This document shows positions 52,725 through 61,921 of a stretch of DNA of 64,000 nt, in pieces (position 1 is the first letter of the stretch; each line of letters opens with the position of its first letter). The DNA is from UBA3495 sp964629875 (lineage in GTDB: Bacteria > Chloroflexota > Dehalococcoidia > Lucifugimonadales > UBA3495): contig CAZVRK010000010.1 of NCBI GenBank assembly GCA_964629875.1, forward strand, positions 1 to 64,000, in the 5' to 3' direction. The notes below the pieces were generated by a model. It made no database searches. It was given only the letters and a program-made list of their open reading frames with translations, and was not told the origin of the DNA. The translations under genes were made by a program, and so were the position numbers.

Positions 52725-54559
52725 CTTTCCCTAGATATCATGTTGCCTAATGAGTTCCTGCTGATCTCATTCATTCGTATTTTATAGTTTGTATCCAACG
52801 TAGAATCACTAACTATTTTGGATAATGTTCCACTATCGTCTTCGTTGAATGTATTGGATTCTTCGGTTTTTAAGCTTTTCAAGTATCGCTCTTCCAAGCG
52901 TAAGATGCTGTTGTTGAGAGCTAGGATTCTTGTCTTACGATCTACAGAGGGTAACTTCTTGATTAGCAACGATTGTACTTTAATAGATAAATCTTCAGGC
53001 AAAGATTGATCTAGTGAAATTAAATCGATCGACTCTATCCCTGTACTGATTTGATTGGTTATTTGTGTGATTATCTCTTTGTTTTCAGGTCTGAAGAAAT
53101 AATCTGGGGCAATCATAGCACAATCAAATATCAACGTAGTGTCTTGTAATACGCTCGCTAGGCAATATTCCTCAACTGGATCGGAGTTTGTTTTCGAAAA
53201 TACAGATTCCGAAACAGTTTCTTGGTAATTGGTATTCGGCTCCAATTTCGATGGAATAGATTGTCGTCGATTCCTATTCAGACTTGCTCGTATTGTATCT
53301 TCATTTACTGATAGAAAATTAGCCAATATCTGGAGGTAGTGATCTTGTTGCATTGGCTCAGCAATATTTGTAATGAACCCTGATAATTTTTGAACGAGAG
53401 TAGCTTTTCCGTGGGGGGTTTTTATATCGACTTGGCGAGAGAATGCATCTAGGATGTAATCAAACGCATTAGTGCTGTTATTTGTAAAATGACGCCAATC
53501 TTCAGGTGATTCCCTGATAACATCATCTGGGTCTTTACCTTCTGGCATTATGGATATTTGTAAGTCGAGGCTCTGGAGTGCTCTTGTTCCATTCCCTTTG
53601 GTGTTGTTTTGTAAGACATTCCAGGATGATTCTAGACTTCTCAGAGTCGCTTGTTGGCCGGCATTATCTGCGTCTAATGCCATAGTAACTTTGTTTGTTA
53701 GATTGGTTATTTGACTTACCTGGGAATTAGTTAGTGCAGTTCCCATCGAAGCGACTACGTTCGTAAACCCATTTTGGTGAGCTGTAATAGTGTCCATATA
53801 ACCTTCTACAATAACCAAGCCATCTGAGTCGGCGACCTGCTTGGCTAAATGTAGACCGTATAGTATTCGACTTTTATCGAATAAGATAGTTTTAGGAGAG
53901 TTGATGTACTTTGGCACAGACTCTGATAGGGTCCGTGCTCCGAATCCGACTAGTTCGTGATTCATATTTCTGATTGGTATAGTTAGTCTATTGATAAATA
54001 TATCTTTTAGTGAATTATCCTCAAGATTTCTAATCAGACCTGCACTCATTAATTGTTCGGTACTATATCCTATATTGGTTAAGTGGTTCTTAAGAGAGTC
54101 TCCTGATGATGGGCTTAGCCCTAATTCAAATCTTTCCAAAGTATCTGGGTTTATATTGCGTTTCTCAAGATACTCACGTGTTCTAGCTCCTCGAATAGAT
54201 ATGAGATATTCTTGGAAAAATGCGTTTGCTGAGTCGTTTATATCCTTTACTATCTGGTATTGTGAATTGTCATCTTTACTGGGGAGGGGGATGCCTGTCT
54301 GATCCGATAATAACCTTAGAGCCTCTCCAAATCCGATGTTGCGACTTTTCATAACGAAAGAGTATATATCGCCGCCTGTTGCGCATGCTCCAAAGCATCT
54401 CCAACTCTGACGCTCAGGAAACACGAAAAACGAAGCTGTCTTTTCATCGTGGAATGGACATGTAGATTTGTAGGAATTACCGGACTTTTGCAGCGCGGTA
54501 TAACTCGATATTATATCCACAATATCAAGACGGTTTTTAATGTCGTCGGTTACACTCAT
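52721..54559 (-). CDS. dnaG: DNA primase
   Basis: A 612-residue primase. The zinc domain CPFHDEKTASFFV with CFGAC has an x3 spacing in the last Cys pair, a variant known in relatives of this group. The catalytic core carries GLVIVEGYMDTITAHQNG (TOPRIM Glu) and TMALDADNAGQQAT (Asp pair). The C-terminal part would bind the helicase. It is coupled to rpoD by a 4-bp overlap, as in the macromolecular-synthesis operon. Confidence 0.95.
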   Translation of the reverse strand: MSVTDDIKNRLDIVDIISSYTALQKSGNSYKSTCPFHDEKTASFFVFPERQSWRCFGACATGGDIYSFVMKSRNIGFGEALRLLSDQTGIPLPSKDDNSQYQIVKDINDSANAFFQEYLISIRGARTREYLEKRNINPDTLERFELGLSPSSGDSLKNHLTNIGYSTEQLMSAGLIRNLEDNSLKDIFINRLTIPIRNMNHELVGFGARTLSESVPKYINSPKTILFDKSRILYGLHLAKQVADSDGLVIVEGYMDTITAHQNGFTNVVASMGTALTNSQVSQITNLTNKVTMALDADNAGQQATLRSLESSWNVLQNNTKGNGTRALQSLDLQISIMPEGKDPDDVIRESPEDWRHFTNNSTNAFDYILDAFSRQVDIKTPHGKATLVQKLSGFITNIAEPMQQDHYLQILANFLSVNEDTIRASLNRNRRQSIPSKLEPNTNYQETVSESVFSKTNSDPVEEYCLASVLQDTTLIFDCAMIAPDYFFRPENKEIITQITNQISTGIESIDLISLDQSLPEDLSIKVQSLLIKKLPSVDRKTRILALNNSILRLEERYLKSLKTEESNTFNEDDSGTLSKIVSDSTLDTNYKIRMNEISRNSLGNMISRER

Positions 54560-54652
54560 AGAACCGCTATTCAGTACTCGATATTAGTGTGGTTGGTTTG
54601 AATGCGCTTTGTCGTCCCGATGTCAACTTCCAGCCTCCACCGTGAGACCATT

Positions 54653-54661
54653 ATTATAACA
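54653..54661 (-). promoter_or_regulatory. Extended -10 promoter for dnaG-rpoD
   Basis: On the minus strand TGTTATAAT (54653-54661) is a perfect extended -10, about 95 bp before the dnaG ATG. No -35 at 17 bp. Confidence 0.55.
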
Positions 54662-54768
54662 TATGATGGTTGTTAACTATTTGAAATTGCTGAATGATAT
54701 CCTGTAGATTTAGGTTCTATATCACTATTTAGAACGATCTCTTTGAATACTAATGACAGGGCTGCTAA

Positions 54769-57700
54769 CTAACTTATTCGTGTGATATGTATAGCTTCGC
54801 TACCGAGGACACTCTGAAGCCGCGACTGTAATGCTGAGCAGAATTTAACGTGCACCTCAGGTAGGTCCATTAGTACTTGTTTTCCATTTGTGTGAATATT
54901 GAGTTTCACTGAGTCAACTCCATGGTATTCGAGCAATAATTGAACTAATTCTCGTAGTTGGTGAGTATCATCAAGCGGATTGCCCGACTCATGAATGTCT
55001 ATTATCAGGGATTGCTTATCAATTTGAGAATCTGATGCAGGCTCAGATGGTTCGGTTAAATGTCTGCTTGCCAAACTAGATCCGGTATTTTCCGACTGCA
55101 CAACGTTGTCGTTCTGTATTGTTTTGTTGGCATGGTCAATATCGTCCGAATAATCCGGAATATATTCATCGACTTGTTCTAATGATAAAGATATTTGGTC
55201 TCCTCGTGAGCGAATCTTCCCGTACACTCTTGCAAGGATTCCAGGTTTCCAAAAATCCGTTGTTCTATTAAGTACATCTGGCCAAACTAGTACTTCTATA
55301 CCCCCATCAACGAGATCCAATGATACAACAAGGAATTTTTTTTGCTCTCTAGTGTATCTTTCACTGATTTCTGTGACGTGTCCGACTACTGTCACTTGAG
55401 TTTCGTTCGCTTTCTCCGATAATTGTGCTGTAAAAGTTTGTATATTGGGTTCGTTGATTTTTATAAGGTCTATTATAGGATTGTACGAGATGCTCGAACC
55501 AAGAAATTCTCGTTCCCATTCGGATTTCTCTTTTTTATTGGTAACCTCAGAACCCACAACTATGTTAATGAGGTTATGGTTAGACCCCGTATCTCCATTC
55601 ATGTTGTCAAACATGTTGGTTTGCCCTGTGCTGCGCATTGTTTCATGCATTTGAGCAGTTGATATGATCTGGTCCGAGGTTTCTAATATAGCGGCGCGGT
55701 CACCGAAAGAATCCAAAGATCCTGCTTTAATAAGGCTTTGTAAAGTACGTTTGTTCAGACTGCTTAGGTTGGCTCTTCGACAGAAATCCTCAAGAGATAA
55801 ATATGGCCCATTATCTTTACGCTCGCTAACAATCGGTTTAATGGCACCTTCGCCGATAGTTTTTATTGCGGCTAGGCCAAACCTGATTGATCTATCAGCG
55901 TTGGGTATTTCATCAATAGAGAAAAATTCTTCTGACCTGTTGATGTCGGGCAAAAGAATTGGTATATCCAGCTTTATAGCTTCGTTAATAGCACTAAGTA
56001 TTTTGTCTGGGTTATCTAGTCTAGAGTTCAATACAGAGGCCATATACTCGACTGGGTAGTGTGTTTTGAAATAGGCTGTCCAGTACGATATTAAGGCGTA
56101 ACTCACGCTGTGGGCCTTGTTAAATGCATACCCAGCAAATGGCTCGATCAGACTAAATATCTGGCTCGCGATAGTTTCGTCGAATCCTTTTCCTACAGCA
56201 CCTGCTACGAAACGTTCTTTCTCCTCAGCCATGAGTGATGCAATTTTCTTGCCCATGGCTTTTCGGACAATGTCAGCTTCACCTAATGAATACCCAGCAA
56301 AATTCTGCAATATTAATAGAACTTGATCTTGATAGACTATTACGCCGTAAGTTTCGTCTAATAGATCCTTTAGACTTTCATGAGGATAAGAAATAGGAGT
56401 TTTTCCATGCTTGCCACTGATAAAGGTATCAATGTGTTCCATGGGTCCAGGCCTGTAGAGTGCGATCATAGCTGCAATGTCACCCAAGTTAGTAGGCTTA
56501 AGCTCTGATATATATCGTTGCATACCTGCGCTTTCTAGTTGGAAGCACTCTGTGGTTTTCCCCGATGACAGTAGGTCAAACGTTGATGTGTCATCTAGTG
56601 GTATCTTATTGATGTCTATCTCAATATCCTGATATTTTTTTATCATTTTAATTGTTCTGTCTAAAGCAGATAAACTAGTCAGACCGAGGAAATCCATTTT
56701 TAGTAAGCCTAACTTGGCTACTGGATCCATAGAATACTGGGTCACCATTACGGGGCTATTTTCGTCTCCGCGAGCTGGCCTCTGGAGAGGGAGTGTGTCA
56801 GTTAGAGGCTCGTCGGCAATGACTACTGCTGCTGCGTGTGTGCTTACGTGATGGACAATCCCTTCTAGTCCCTTTGCATTATCAACGAGAGTTTGTATTG
56901 ACACGTCCGAATCGTATTCTGATTGTAGTTCAGAATTGGCAATCATGGCATCGTTAAGAGTACGTGATTTGAGGGGAACCATCTTGGCTATTCGGTCAAC
57001 GTCTCCGTATGTCATTCCAAGGCCACGCCCTACGTCTCTTAAGGCTGCTTTAGCTCCCATAGTACCGAAAGTTATTATCTGAGCTACTTTGTCGCTCCCG
57101 TATTTATCGATGACGTAATGAAGAACCTCATCTCGGCGATCATCTTGAAAATCCATGTCTATATCTGGCATTTCTTTGCGTTCATAATTAAGGAAGCGCT
57201 CGAATACAAGGCGGTATTCCATCGGATCAATATCTGTGATACCTAGGCAGTACAAGGCAACACTGGCAGCTGCACTACCACGAACTCCGAATAAAATGTT
57301 ATTTTTCCGGACAAAATCTATGATGTCCCAGACTACTAGAAAGTAATTTTCGAACTGAGTAGACTTTATTACTTCTAGTTCATATTCGAGACGAGCTGTA
57401 GTGTCTGCAGTTGGATGTGGGTACCGCGATTTAAAACCATTCCAACAGAGTTCCGATAAATATGCGTCTGCCGCTACATTATTCGGAGTACTGTATTTGG
57501 GGAGATGAGTTTGTCCAAAGCCGAGTTCTACGTTGCACATGTCTGCTATCAATTGCGTGTTTTGTAGCCCTTCAGGCATATCTGAGAATAGTAGGTTCAT
57601 TTCCTCGGGTGACTTTATGTAATACGATGGGTCCTCCATACGTAAACGTTTCTCATCTTGTATTGTTGTGCTGGTTTGAATACATATATACACGTCTTGG

Positions 57701-58341
57701 AACGGGGCATCATGTTGGTGTACATAATGTGCATCATTTGTTACTACTAAGGGTATATCCAAAGCCTTTTTTATTTCCAAGAGCCCAGCATTGATTTCTG
57801 GTAGCATCGGAACATCGGCATGACGTTGTATTTCCAGGAAATAATTTTCTCCAAAAGACTCTTTATACCAGGCCGCAGATTTTATAGCATCTTCTATGGA
57901 TGATTCCGTTATTAGTTTTGGGATTTCGGCTGAAGGGCACCCTGATAAACATATTAGACCTTCTCTATATTCATAGAGTAAATCCTTATCAATTCTAGGT
58001 CGGTAGTGAAACCCTTCCAAATGGGATTTTGTTACTAGTTTGATTAGGTTCTTATATCCGGTGTTATTTTTAGCGAGTAGGACCATGTGAAATGGGCTTC
58101 GCTCTGATGGGCTTTTATCAAAACGATTATTATGTGCGACATACATCTCGCAACCAATAATAGGCTTTATGTTTTGCTCTTTGCATTCGGAATAGAAGTC
58201 TACCGCTCCATATAACGACCCATGGTCAGTAATGGCTATACTGGACATTCCGAGCTCTTTTGTTTGCTGCACTAGTTCCGGGATGCGGCTTATCCCGTCG
58301 AGCATGCTATATTCTGTATGTGTGTGTAGATGGGTAAACAT
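54769..58341 (-). CDS. dnaE: DNA polymerase III subunit alpha
   Basis: Replicative polymerase of about 1190 residues. The PHP domain opens with MFTHLHTHTEYSMLDGISR, the catalytic Asp residues lie in MPDIDMDFQDDRRDEVL, and the C-terminal part holds an OB-fold (TVVGHVTEISERYTREQKK) and an anticodon-binding-like end. ATG 58341 matches the family start, with GGGAG upstream; a GTG at 58362 is less likely. dnaG and rpoD follow on the same strand after about 200 bp that contain the dnaG promoter. Confidence 0.97.
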   Translation of the reverse strand: MFTHLHTHTEYSMLDGISRIPELVQQTKELGMSSIAITDHGSLYGAVDFYSECKEQNIKPIIGCEMYVAHNNRFDKSPSERSPFHMVLLAKNNTGYKNLIKLVTKSHLEGFHYRPRIDKDLLYEYREGLICLSGCPSAEIPKLITESSIEDAIKSAAWYKESFGENYFLEIQRHADVPMLPEINAGLLEIKKALDIPLVVTNDAHYVHQHDAPFQDVYICIQTSTTIQDEKRLRMEDPSYYIKSPEEMNLLFSDMPEGLQNTQLIADMCNVELGFGQTHLPKYSTPNNVAADAYLSELCWNGFKSRYPHPTADTTARLEYELEVIKSTQFENYFLVVWDIIDFVRKNNILFGVRGSAAASVALYCLGITDIDPMEYRLVFERFLNYERKEMPDIDMDFQDDRRDEVLHYVIDKYGSDKVAQIITFGTMGAKAALRDVGRGLGMTYGDVDRIAKMVPLKSRTLNDAMIANSELQSEYDSDVSIQTLVDNAKGLEGIVHHVSTHAAAVVIADEPLTDTLPLQRPARGDENSPVMVTQYSMDPVAKLGLLKMDFLGLTSLSALDRTIKMIKKYQDIEIDINKIPLDDTSTFDLLSSGKTTECFQLESAGMQRYISELKPTNLGDIAAMIALYRPGPMEHIDTFISGKHGKTPISYPHESLKDLLDETYGVIVYQDQVLLILQNFAGYSLGEADIVRKAMGKKIASLMAEEKERFVAGAVGKGFDETIASQIFSLIEPFAGYAFNKAHSVSYALISYWTAYFKTHYPVEYMASVLNSRLDNPDKILSAINEAIKLDIPILLPDINRSEEFFSIDEIPNADRSIRFGLAAIKTIGEGAIKPIVSERKDNGPYLSLEDFCRRANLSSLNKRTLQSLIKAGSLDSFGDRAAILETSDQIISTAQMHETMRSTGQTNMFDNMNGDTGSNHNLINIVVGSEVTNKKEKSEWEREFLGSSISYNPIIDLIKINEPNIQTFTAQLSEKANETQVTVVGHVTEISERYTREQKKFLVVSLDLVDGGIEVLVWPDVLNRTTDFWKPGILARVYGKIRSRGDQISLSLEQVDEYIPDYSDDIDHANKTIQNDNVVQSENTGSSLASRHLTEPSEPASDSQIDKQSLIIDIHESGNPLDDTHQLRELVQLLLEYHGVDSVKLNIHTNGKQVLMDLPEVHVKFCSALQSRLQSVLGSEAIHITRIS

Positions 58342-58555
58342 GGCCACTCCCGCTCCTCTCACCGCCTAACAACCAAGCCATCTAGAGGATATTACAGGAG
58401 ATTAGCAATAGCAAGTTTTAGTGTTACTAATTAAGATTTAGTACAAGTGTAGTCAGTGATTGCTTCAGAATGGAACAATGACGAGGCAATTTAGTGTAAA
58501 AGGGTATCTCACAAGTGCTTTTCCGGTTTGTAAGCCTCGCGATAATCTGCGGTTC

Positions 58556-58777
58556 TTAGTAATCCCGAGAGGATTCTTCGGGTTCTTCTCCCATGGCGAT
58601 CTTGTCGTCTCTCCATGTAGAAGCTTCAATGTAATTTTGAAATTCTTTTGATTCTCCACAAGATTCACACACGCCTTCGCTGAGAGGACCTGTTGCTGGT
58701 TGGATTATCCATATGTGTTGGCATGCTTGGGCAACTGACTCTGTTTGCAACTGTTTAATCGGGCTAGTTTGTGTCAT
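58556..58777 (-). CDS. Small His/Cys zinc-binding protein
   Basis: A 73-residue protein with CQHIWIIQPATGPLSEGVCE then SCGESKEFQNYIE. The H-x-W ... GxCxxCGxxxxFxNYxE pattern is shared by small proteins of Chloroflexota and Actinobacteria, of unknown function, probably zinc binding. GGGAG lies 9 nt before ATG 58777. Confidence 0.72.
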   Translation of the reverse strand: MTQTSPIKQLQTESVAQACQHIWIIQPATGPLSEGVCESCGESKEFQNYIEASTWRDDKIAMGEEPEESSRDY

Positions 58778-58888
58778 ACGATATGCTCCCAGTCATAAAC
58801 CTTATGATTTAATATACTAGGAGTTGGCGAAAAGTTCCCGTGGGATACCAGCGGATTTACCGCATTTTGTATCAGTGGACATTAATTA

Positions 58889-59959
58889 TTATAGATGGTT
58901 AGTAATTTCTTCTGTTACGACTCTAGTGACTCCCCAGCCCGCTAACCAAGCGGAATGCCTACCATCTCCACCAGCTACAAACACTTCTACATCTTCGGGT
59001 GATAACGTCATCGGTACTAAAGTGTCTGGGTTATCCTCGTTTATCCAGGAAGGCCAGTTACGGTTACCGTAATGTGCCATCCCTGTGAGGTCTCGAATGC
59101 TCATTCTGGCGTTCTGGAATATGAACTGCCTCACGTCGTTCTTAGACAAGCCGTCGGCATGCATTTCTTCGGCATGTTCTGGGCATACTATTAAGGTCAT
59201 TTGTGCACCTGTGCCTATCTGATAATAGTTTGCAAATCCAGCACCTTTAGTGGCTTCTACCAGAGTGTTTAGTACTGACTTGCCTTTTGACACGGTGGTT
59301 TCCATTATGGGGTACACAGCTCTAATAGCGGTTATTGTTACCATATTTGCCGTTTCAGGAAGCCCCATCTCTACATGACGTGGCTCCCAGGGACTTCTTG
59401 CTTCGTTTTCTGAAAAGCAAAATGAGTATCTGCCTGGCAGGGCAAGTGTTGCTTTGTCCATTTCACCAGGTACTAGGCCAGCTACGTTTCTGATAACTAG
59501 CCTTAATGCTCTACCGATGGTTGCATTAGCTCGGTGCCCTGGACCGAAACAGCCAGCATCGCCATTAATGCCAAGCTGGTCGGCAATCGGACCATTAACG
59601 ATAACCACTGGCGCGGCTCCCCCAGTGGTTGCTTGACAGCCTGCTAGATTGAAATCTGGTTGCATTATTGCTTTGACTGCTGCCACTAGTACTGGAAAAT
59701 GTTCAGGACGGCATCCTGCCATTACAGCGTTTATAGCTATTTTCTCCAGTGTGGCATTGGCGTTCCGAGGTTGTATAATACCTAGGGACAGCGAAGGGTC
59801 TTCTCCAAATGGCCCGAGCATTTCTCGAACTGAATCTTCTGTAGCTGGGACCACGGGCAGTCCGTCTGTCCAGCCTTGTTCTTCGTAATAATCTTGTATC
59901 GCAGTAAATTGATCAGGGATTTCTATTTTTCGTGATCCCAATGCGTTGCTGTTAGCCAT
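58889..59959 (-). CDS. Conserved protein of unknown function next to UGSC selenoprotein
   Basis: A 356-residue soluble protein starting with a helix, then GWTDGLPVVPATEDSVREML (30-49). Later segments include VNGPIADQLGINGDAGCFGPGH, RALRLVIRNVAG and SFCFSENEARSPWEPRHVE. I recognise the general GWTDGLPVVP-type family but no activity. Conserved His and Cys could bind metal. It starts 45 bp after the UGSC gene ends on the same strand, so the two are probably co-expressed and may form a complex; that is inference from context. Confidence 0.7.
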   Translation of the reverse strand: MANSNALGSRKIEIPDQFTAIQDYYEEQGWTDGLPVVPATEDSVREMLGPFGEDPSLSLGIIQPRNANATLEKIAINAVMAGCRPEHFPVLVAAVKAIMQPDFNLAGCQATTGGAAPVVIVNGPIADQLGINGDAGCFGPGHRANATIGRALRLVIRNVAGLVPGEMDKATLALPGRYSFCFSENEARSPWEPRHVEMGLPETANMVTITAIRAVYPIMETTVSKGKSVLNTLVEATKGAGFANYYQIGTGAQMTLIVCPEHAEEMHADGLSKNDVRQFIFQNARMSIRDLTGMAHYGNRNWPSWINEDNPDTLVPMTLSPEDVEVFVAGGDGRHSAWLAGWGVTRVVTEEITNHL

Positions 59960-60004
59960 TATAAACTTCTATCTTCGTGGGCTTTTGTTTTGCCCTGAGC
60001 ATAA

Positions 60005-60544
60005 TTATTGTGTTAGTAAACCTACTATTTCATCTGCGTAATCATGTGCCAACTGCTGTACTTCAGAAACGCTACGCGATGGGAGAGGGCTAGGTAAGAC
60101 CACTATTCTAGTATCGGGCATTCCAAGAGCGTTTGCTCTGATATGGGCAGCTTTAGTGAAAGAACTGGTTATGACGCTTACTGATGGGATACCTTGGGAT
60201 TCTGTCAAAACCGTGTCGTGGAGACCCCACGCCGTGCAGGATCCTCAATCAGCAACACCATGTACGATCGCGTCGCAATCTGCAATCAGAGAATCAATAG
60301 TTTCCTCTGCGCATGGGCGACTGAACGTGAATTTAGTCGCGTATATGACTTTTTCTGCACCGTAGTCATTTTCAAGGACTGTTTGCAATTCCTTTAGAAA
60401 GTTATCAGCGTGAAACTTACGGTTTTCTAGAAGGCCAATAGTTTTACCTTTTAGGCTAGGCAATTCGCCACTGAGAGGTTTCTGTTCAGGTATTTCTTCG
60501 GGGCGAGGGTCTAATATTTGGATAAATCCATTCTTTGAGACCAT
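60005..60544 (-). CDS. UGSC-family selenoprotein (in-frame TGA at codon 100)
   Basis: The frame from ATG 60544 reads 99 residues to DAIVHGVAD, meets TGA at 60245-60247, and goes on without a break as GSCTAWGLHDTVL to a stop at 60005. Read through, the motif is UGSC, the hallmark of a known selenoprotein family whose Cys homologues have CGSC. Total length is 179 residues with Sec100 and Cys103. A SECIS-like hairpin follows the TGA. AGGAG lies 9 nt before the ATG. The fold looks alpha/beta (KTIGLLENRKFHADNFL, then DTRIVVLPSP). The biochemical role is unknown; a thiol/selenol redox site is implied. Selenocysteine genes selA/B/D are not in this window. Confidence 0.92.
60217..60247 (-). promoter_or_regulatory. 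Bacterial SECIS element of the UGSC gene
   Basis: On the minus strand the UGA is followed by 18 nt, then the loop GGUCU, flanked by the stem CGUGG / CCACG (60217-60231). From general knowledge, the E. coli fdhF SECIS also has GGUCU in its apical loop at the same 18-nt distance from UGA. This makes translational read-through as Sec very likely. Confidence 0.85.
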
Positions 60545-60634
60545 AATGTATACTCCTATTTCAATGCCGATATGTAGCTACTAAACTAAACATATTTCTA
60601 CTAAAAGTCTAGTACTATGCTGGGAAGAATATAG

Positions 60635-61771
60635 TTAATCAGACAGTTGGAAGTATTTACCCTCCGTCTTAATAGCAGGGGCTACAATCATTTCGGACTT
60701 GTGAAAATCTCGGATCGTGTAAGCTCCGCACATTCCCATAGAGACTTTCAAAGCCCCCACGAGATTCTGTGTTCCATCAGTTACTGAGGTTGGTCCATAC
60801 ATGATTTGGCGGACCGAGGCTTTGGTCCCAACTTTTATTCGAGTTCCTCGTGGGAGTTCGGGGTTTGCGTTGGCCATACCCCAGTTATAACCTCGGCCAG
60901 GAGCTTCCTCAGTTTGTGCGAATGGTGTCCCTAACATAACTCCATCAGCTCCACTGGCTAAAGCTTTACAAACATCCCCTCCAGTTCTAAAGCCTCCATC
61001 GGTTATTACTGTTATATATTTACCTGTGCGCTGGTAATAATCTTCTCGGGCAGCGGCGCATTCAAGTGTAGCAGTGACCTGTGGAACTCCTACGCCTGTT
61101 ACTTCCCGAGTTGTACAAGCGGCGCCTGGTCCTACTCCGACTAGAATGCCGTCTATACCAGTCTCCATTAATTCTTGGGCAACGTTGTAACTAACGCAGT
61201 TTCCTACCACTATAGGTACTTTAAGTGATTCAATGAGCTCTGAGAAGATTAGCCCTTTATAGCTTCTGGACATATGCCTAGCTGTAGTTACTGTAGATTG
61301 TACGAAGATAATGTCTGCGCCTGCTTCTACTGCCATGGGACTCATTCGTTTCGTATTCTGTGGGGTAAAAGAAACGGCGCAAACTGCGCCGCTAGATTTT
61401 ACTTCTTGTACCCGTTCGCCGATCAAGTGGTCCTGAATCGGCTGTGTATACACTTGTTGGAGATATTTTGTGACCTCTGATTGAGGCATGGACGTGATTT
61501 CTTCCAACACTGAGTAAGGATCTTCGTACCTAGTGTATAGACCTTCAGCGTTCAGTACCCCTAATCCGCCCATTTCGTGCATTAATCCCGCGAATTTGGG
61601 AGATACTGCTCCATCCATTGCTGATGCCAATATCGGAGCTTCAAATGTGAAGTTACCGATATTCATTTTAGTAGAGGCCATTTCGGGGTTAATGGTAATA
61701 TCACCTGGTACTATAGCTACTTCGTCGAAACCATAGGACCTTTCTAGTTCCTTTAGTAGGCGTCTTGCCAT
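60635..61771 (-). CDS. IMP dehydrogenase-family protein, GuaB3-like
   Basis: A 378-residue TIM-barrel protein without CBS domains. The catalytic Cys lies in GVGPGAACTTREVTGVG, and VITDGGFRTGGDVCKALASG binds the phosphate. This fits the GuaB3/GuaB1-type group that is shorter than classical IMPDH. It could be the IMPDH of this organism or a GMP reductase-like enzyme. UGSC lies downstream after 90 bp. Confidence 0.88.
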   Translation of the reverse strand: MARRLLKELERSYGFDEVAIVPGDITINPEMASTKMNIGNFTFEAPILASAMDGAVSPKFAGLMHEMGGLGVLNAEGLYTRYEDPYSVLEEITSMPQSEVTKYLQQVYTQPIQDHLIGERVQEVKSSGAVCAVSFTPQNTKRMSPMAVEAGADIIFVQSTVTTARHMSRSYKGLIFSELIESLKVPIVVGNCVSYNVAQELMETGIDGILVGVGPGAACTTREVTGVGVPQVTATLECAAAREDYYQRTGKYITVITDGGFRTGGDVCKALASGADGVMLGTPFAQTEEAPGRGYNWGMANANPELPRGTRIKVGTKASVRQIMYGPTSVTDGTQNLVGALKVSMGMCGAYTIRDFHKSEMIVAPAIKTEGKYFQLSD

Positions 61772-61921
61772 TACCCACTACCTCCAAACCACATTATATT
61801 TTCACTGCATTTAACAACTAGCGGGTCTAAAAGTCAACATAAGAATGCTGTTATGTAATAATCTACAACAAGAGTGTAAATTATTTCCTTTAAAGGTCTC
61901 GAATTTTAGTGGTTAGCGAAT

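Noticed and set aside
60245..60247. TGA as a nonsense mutation that makes the UGSC gene a pseudogene
   Set aside because: The frame is clean on both sides, the TGA is exactly at the U of UGSC, and a SECIS-like GGUCU hairpin follows at the right distance.
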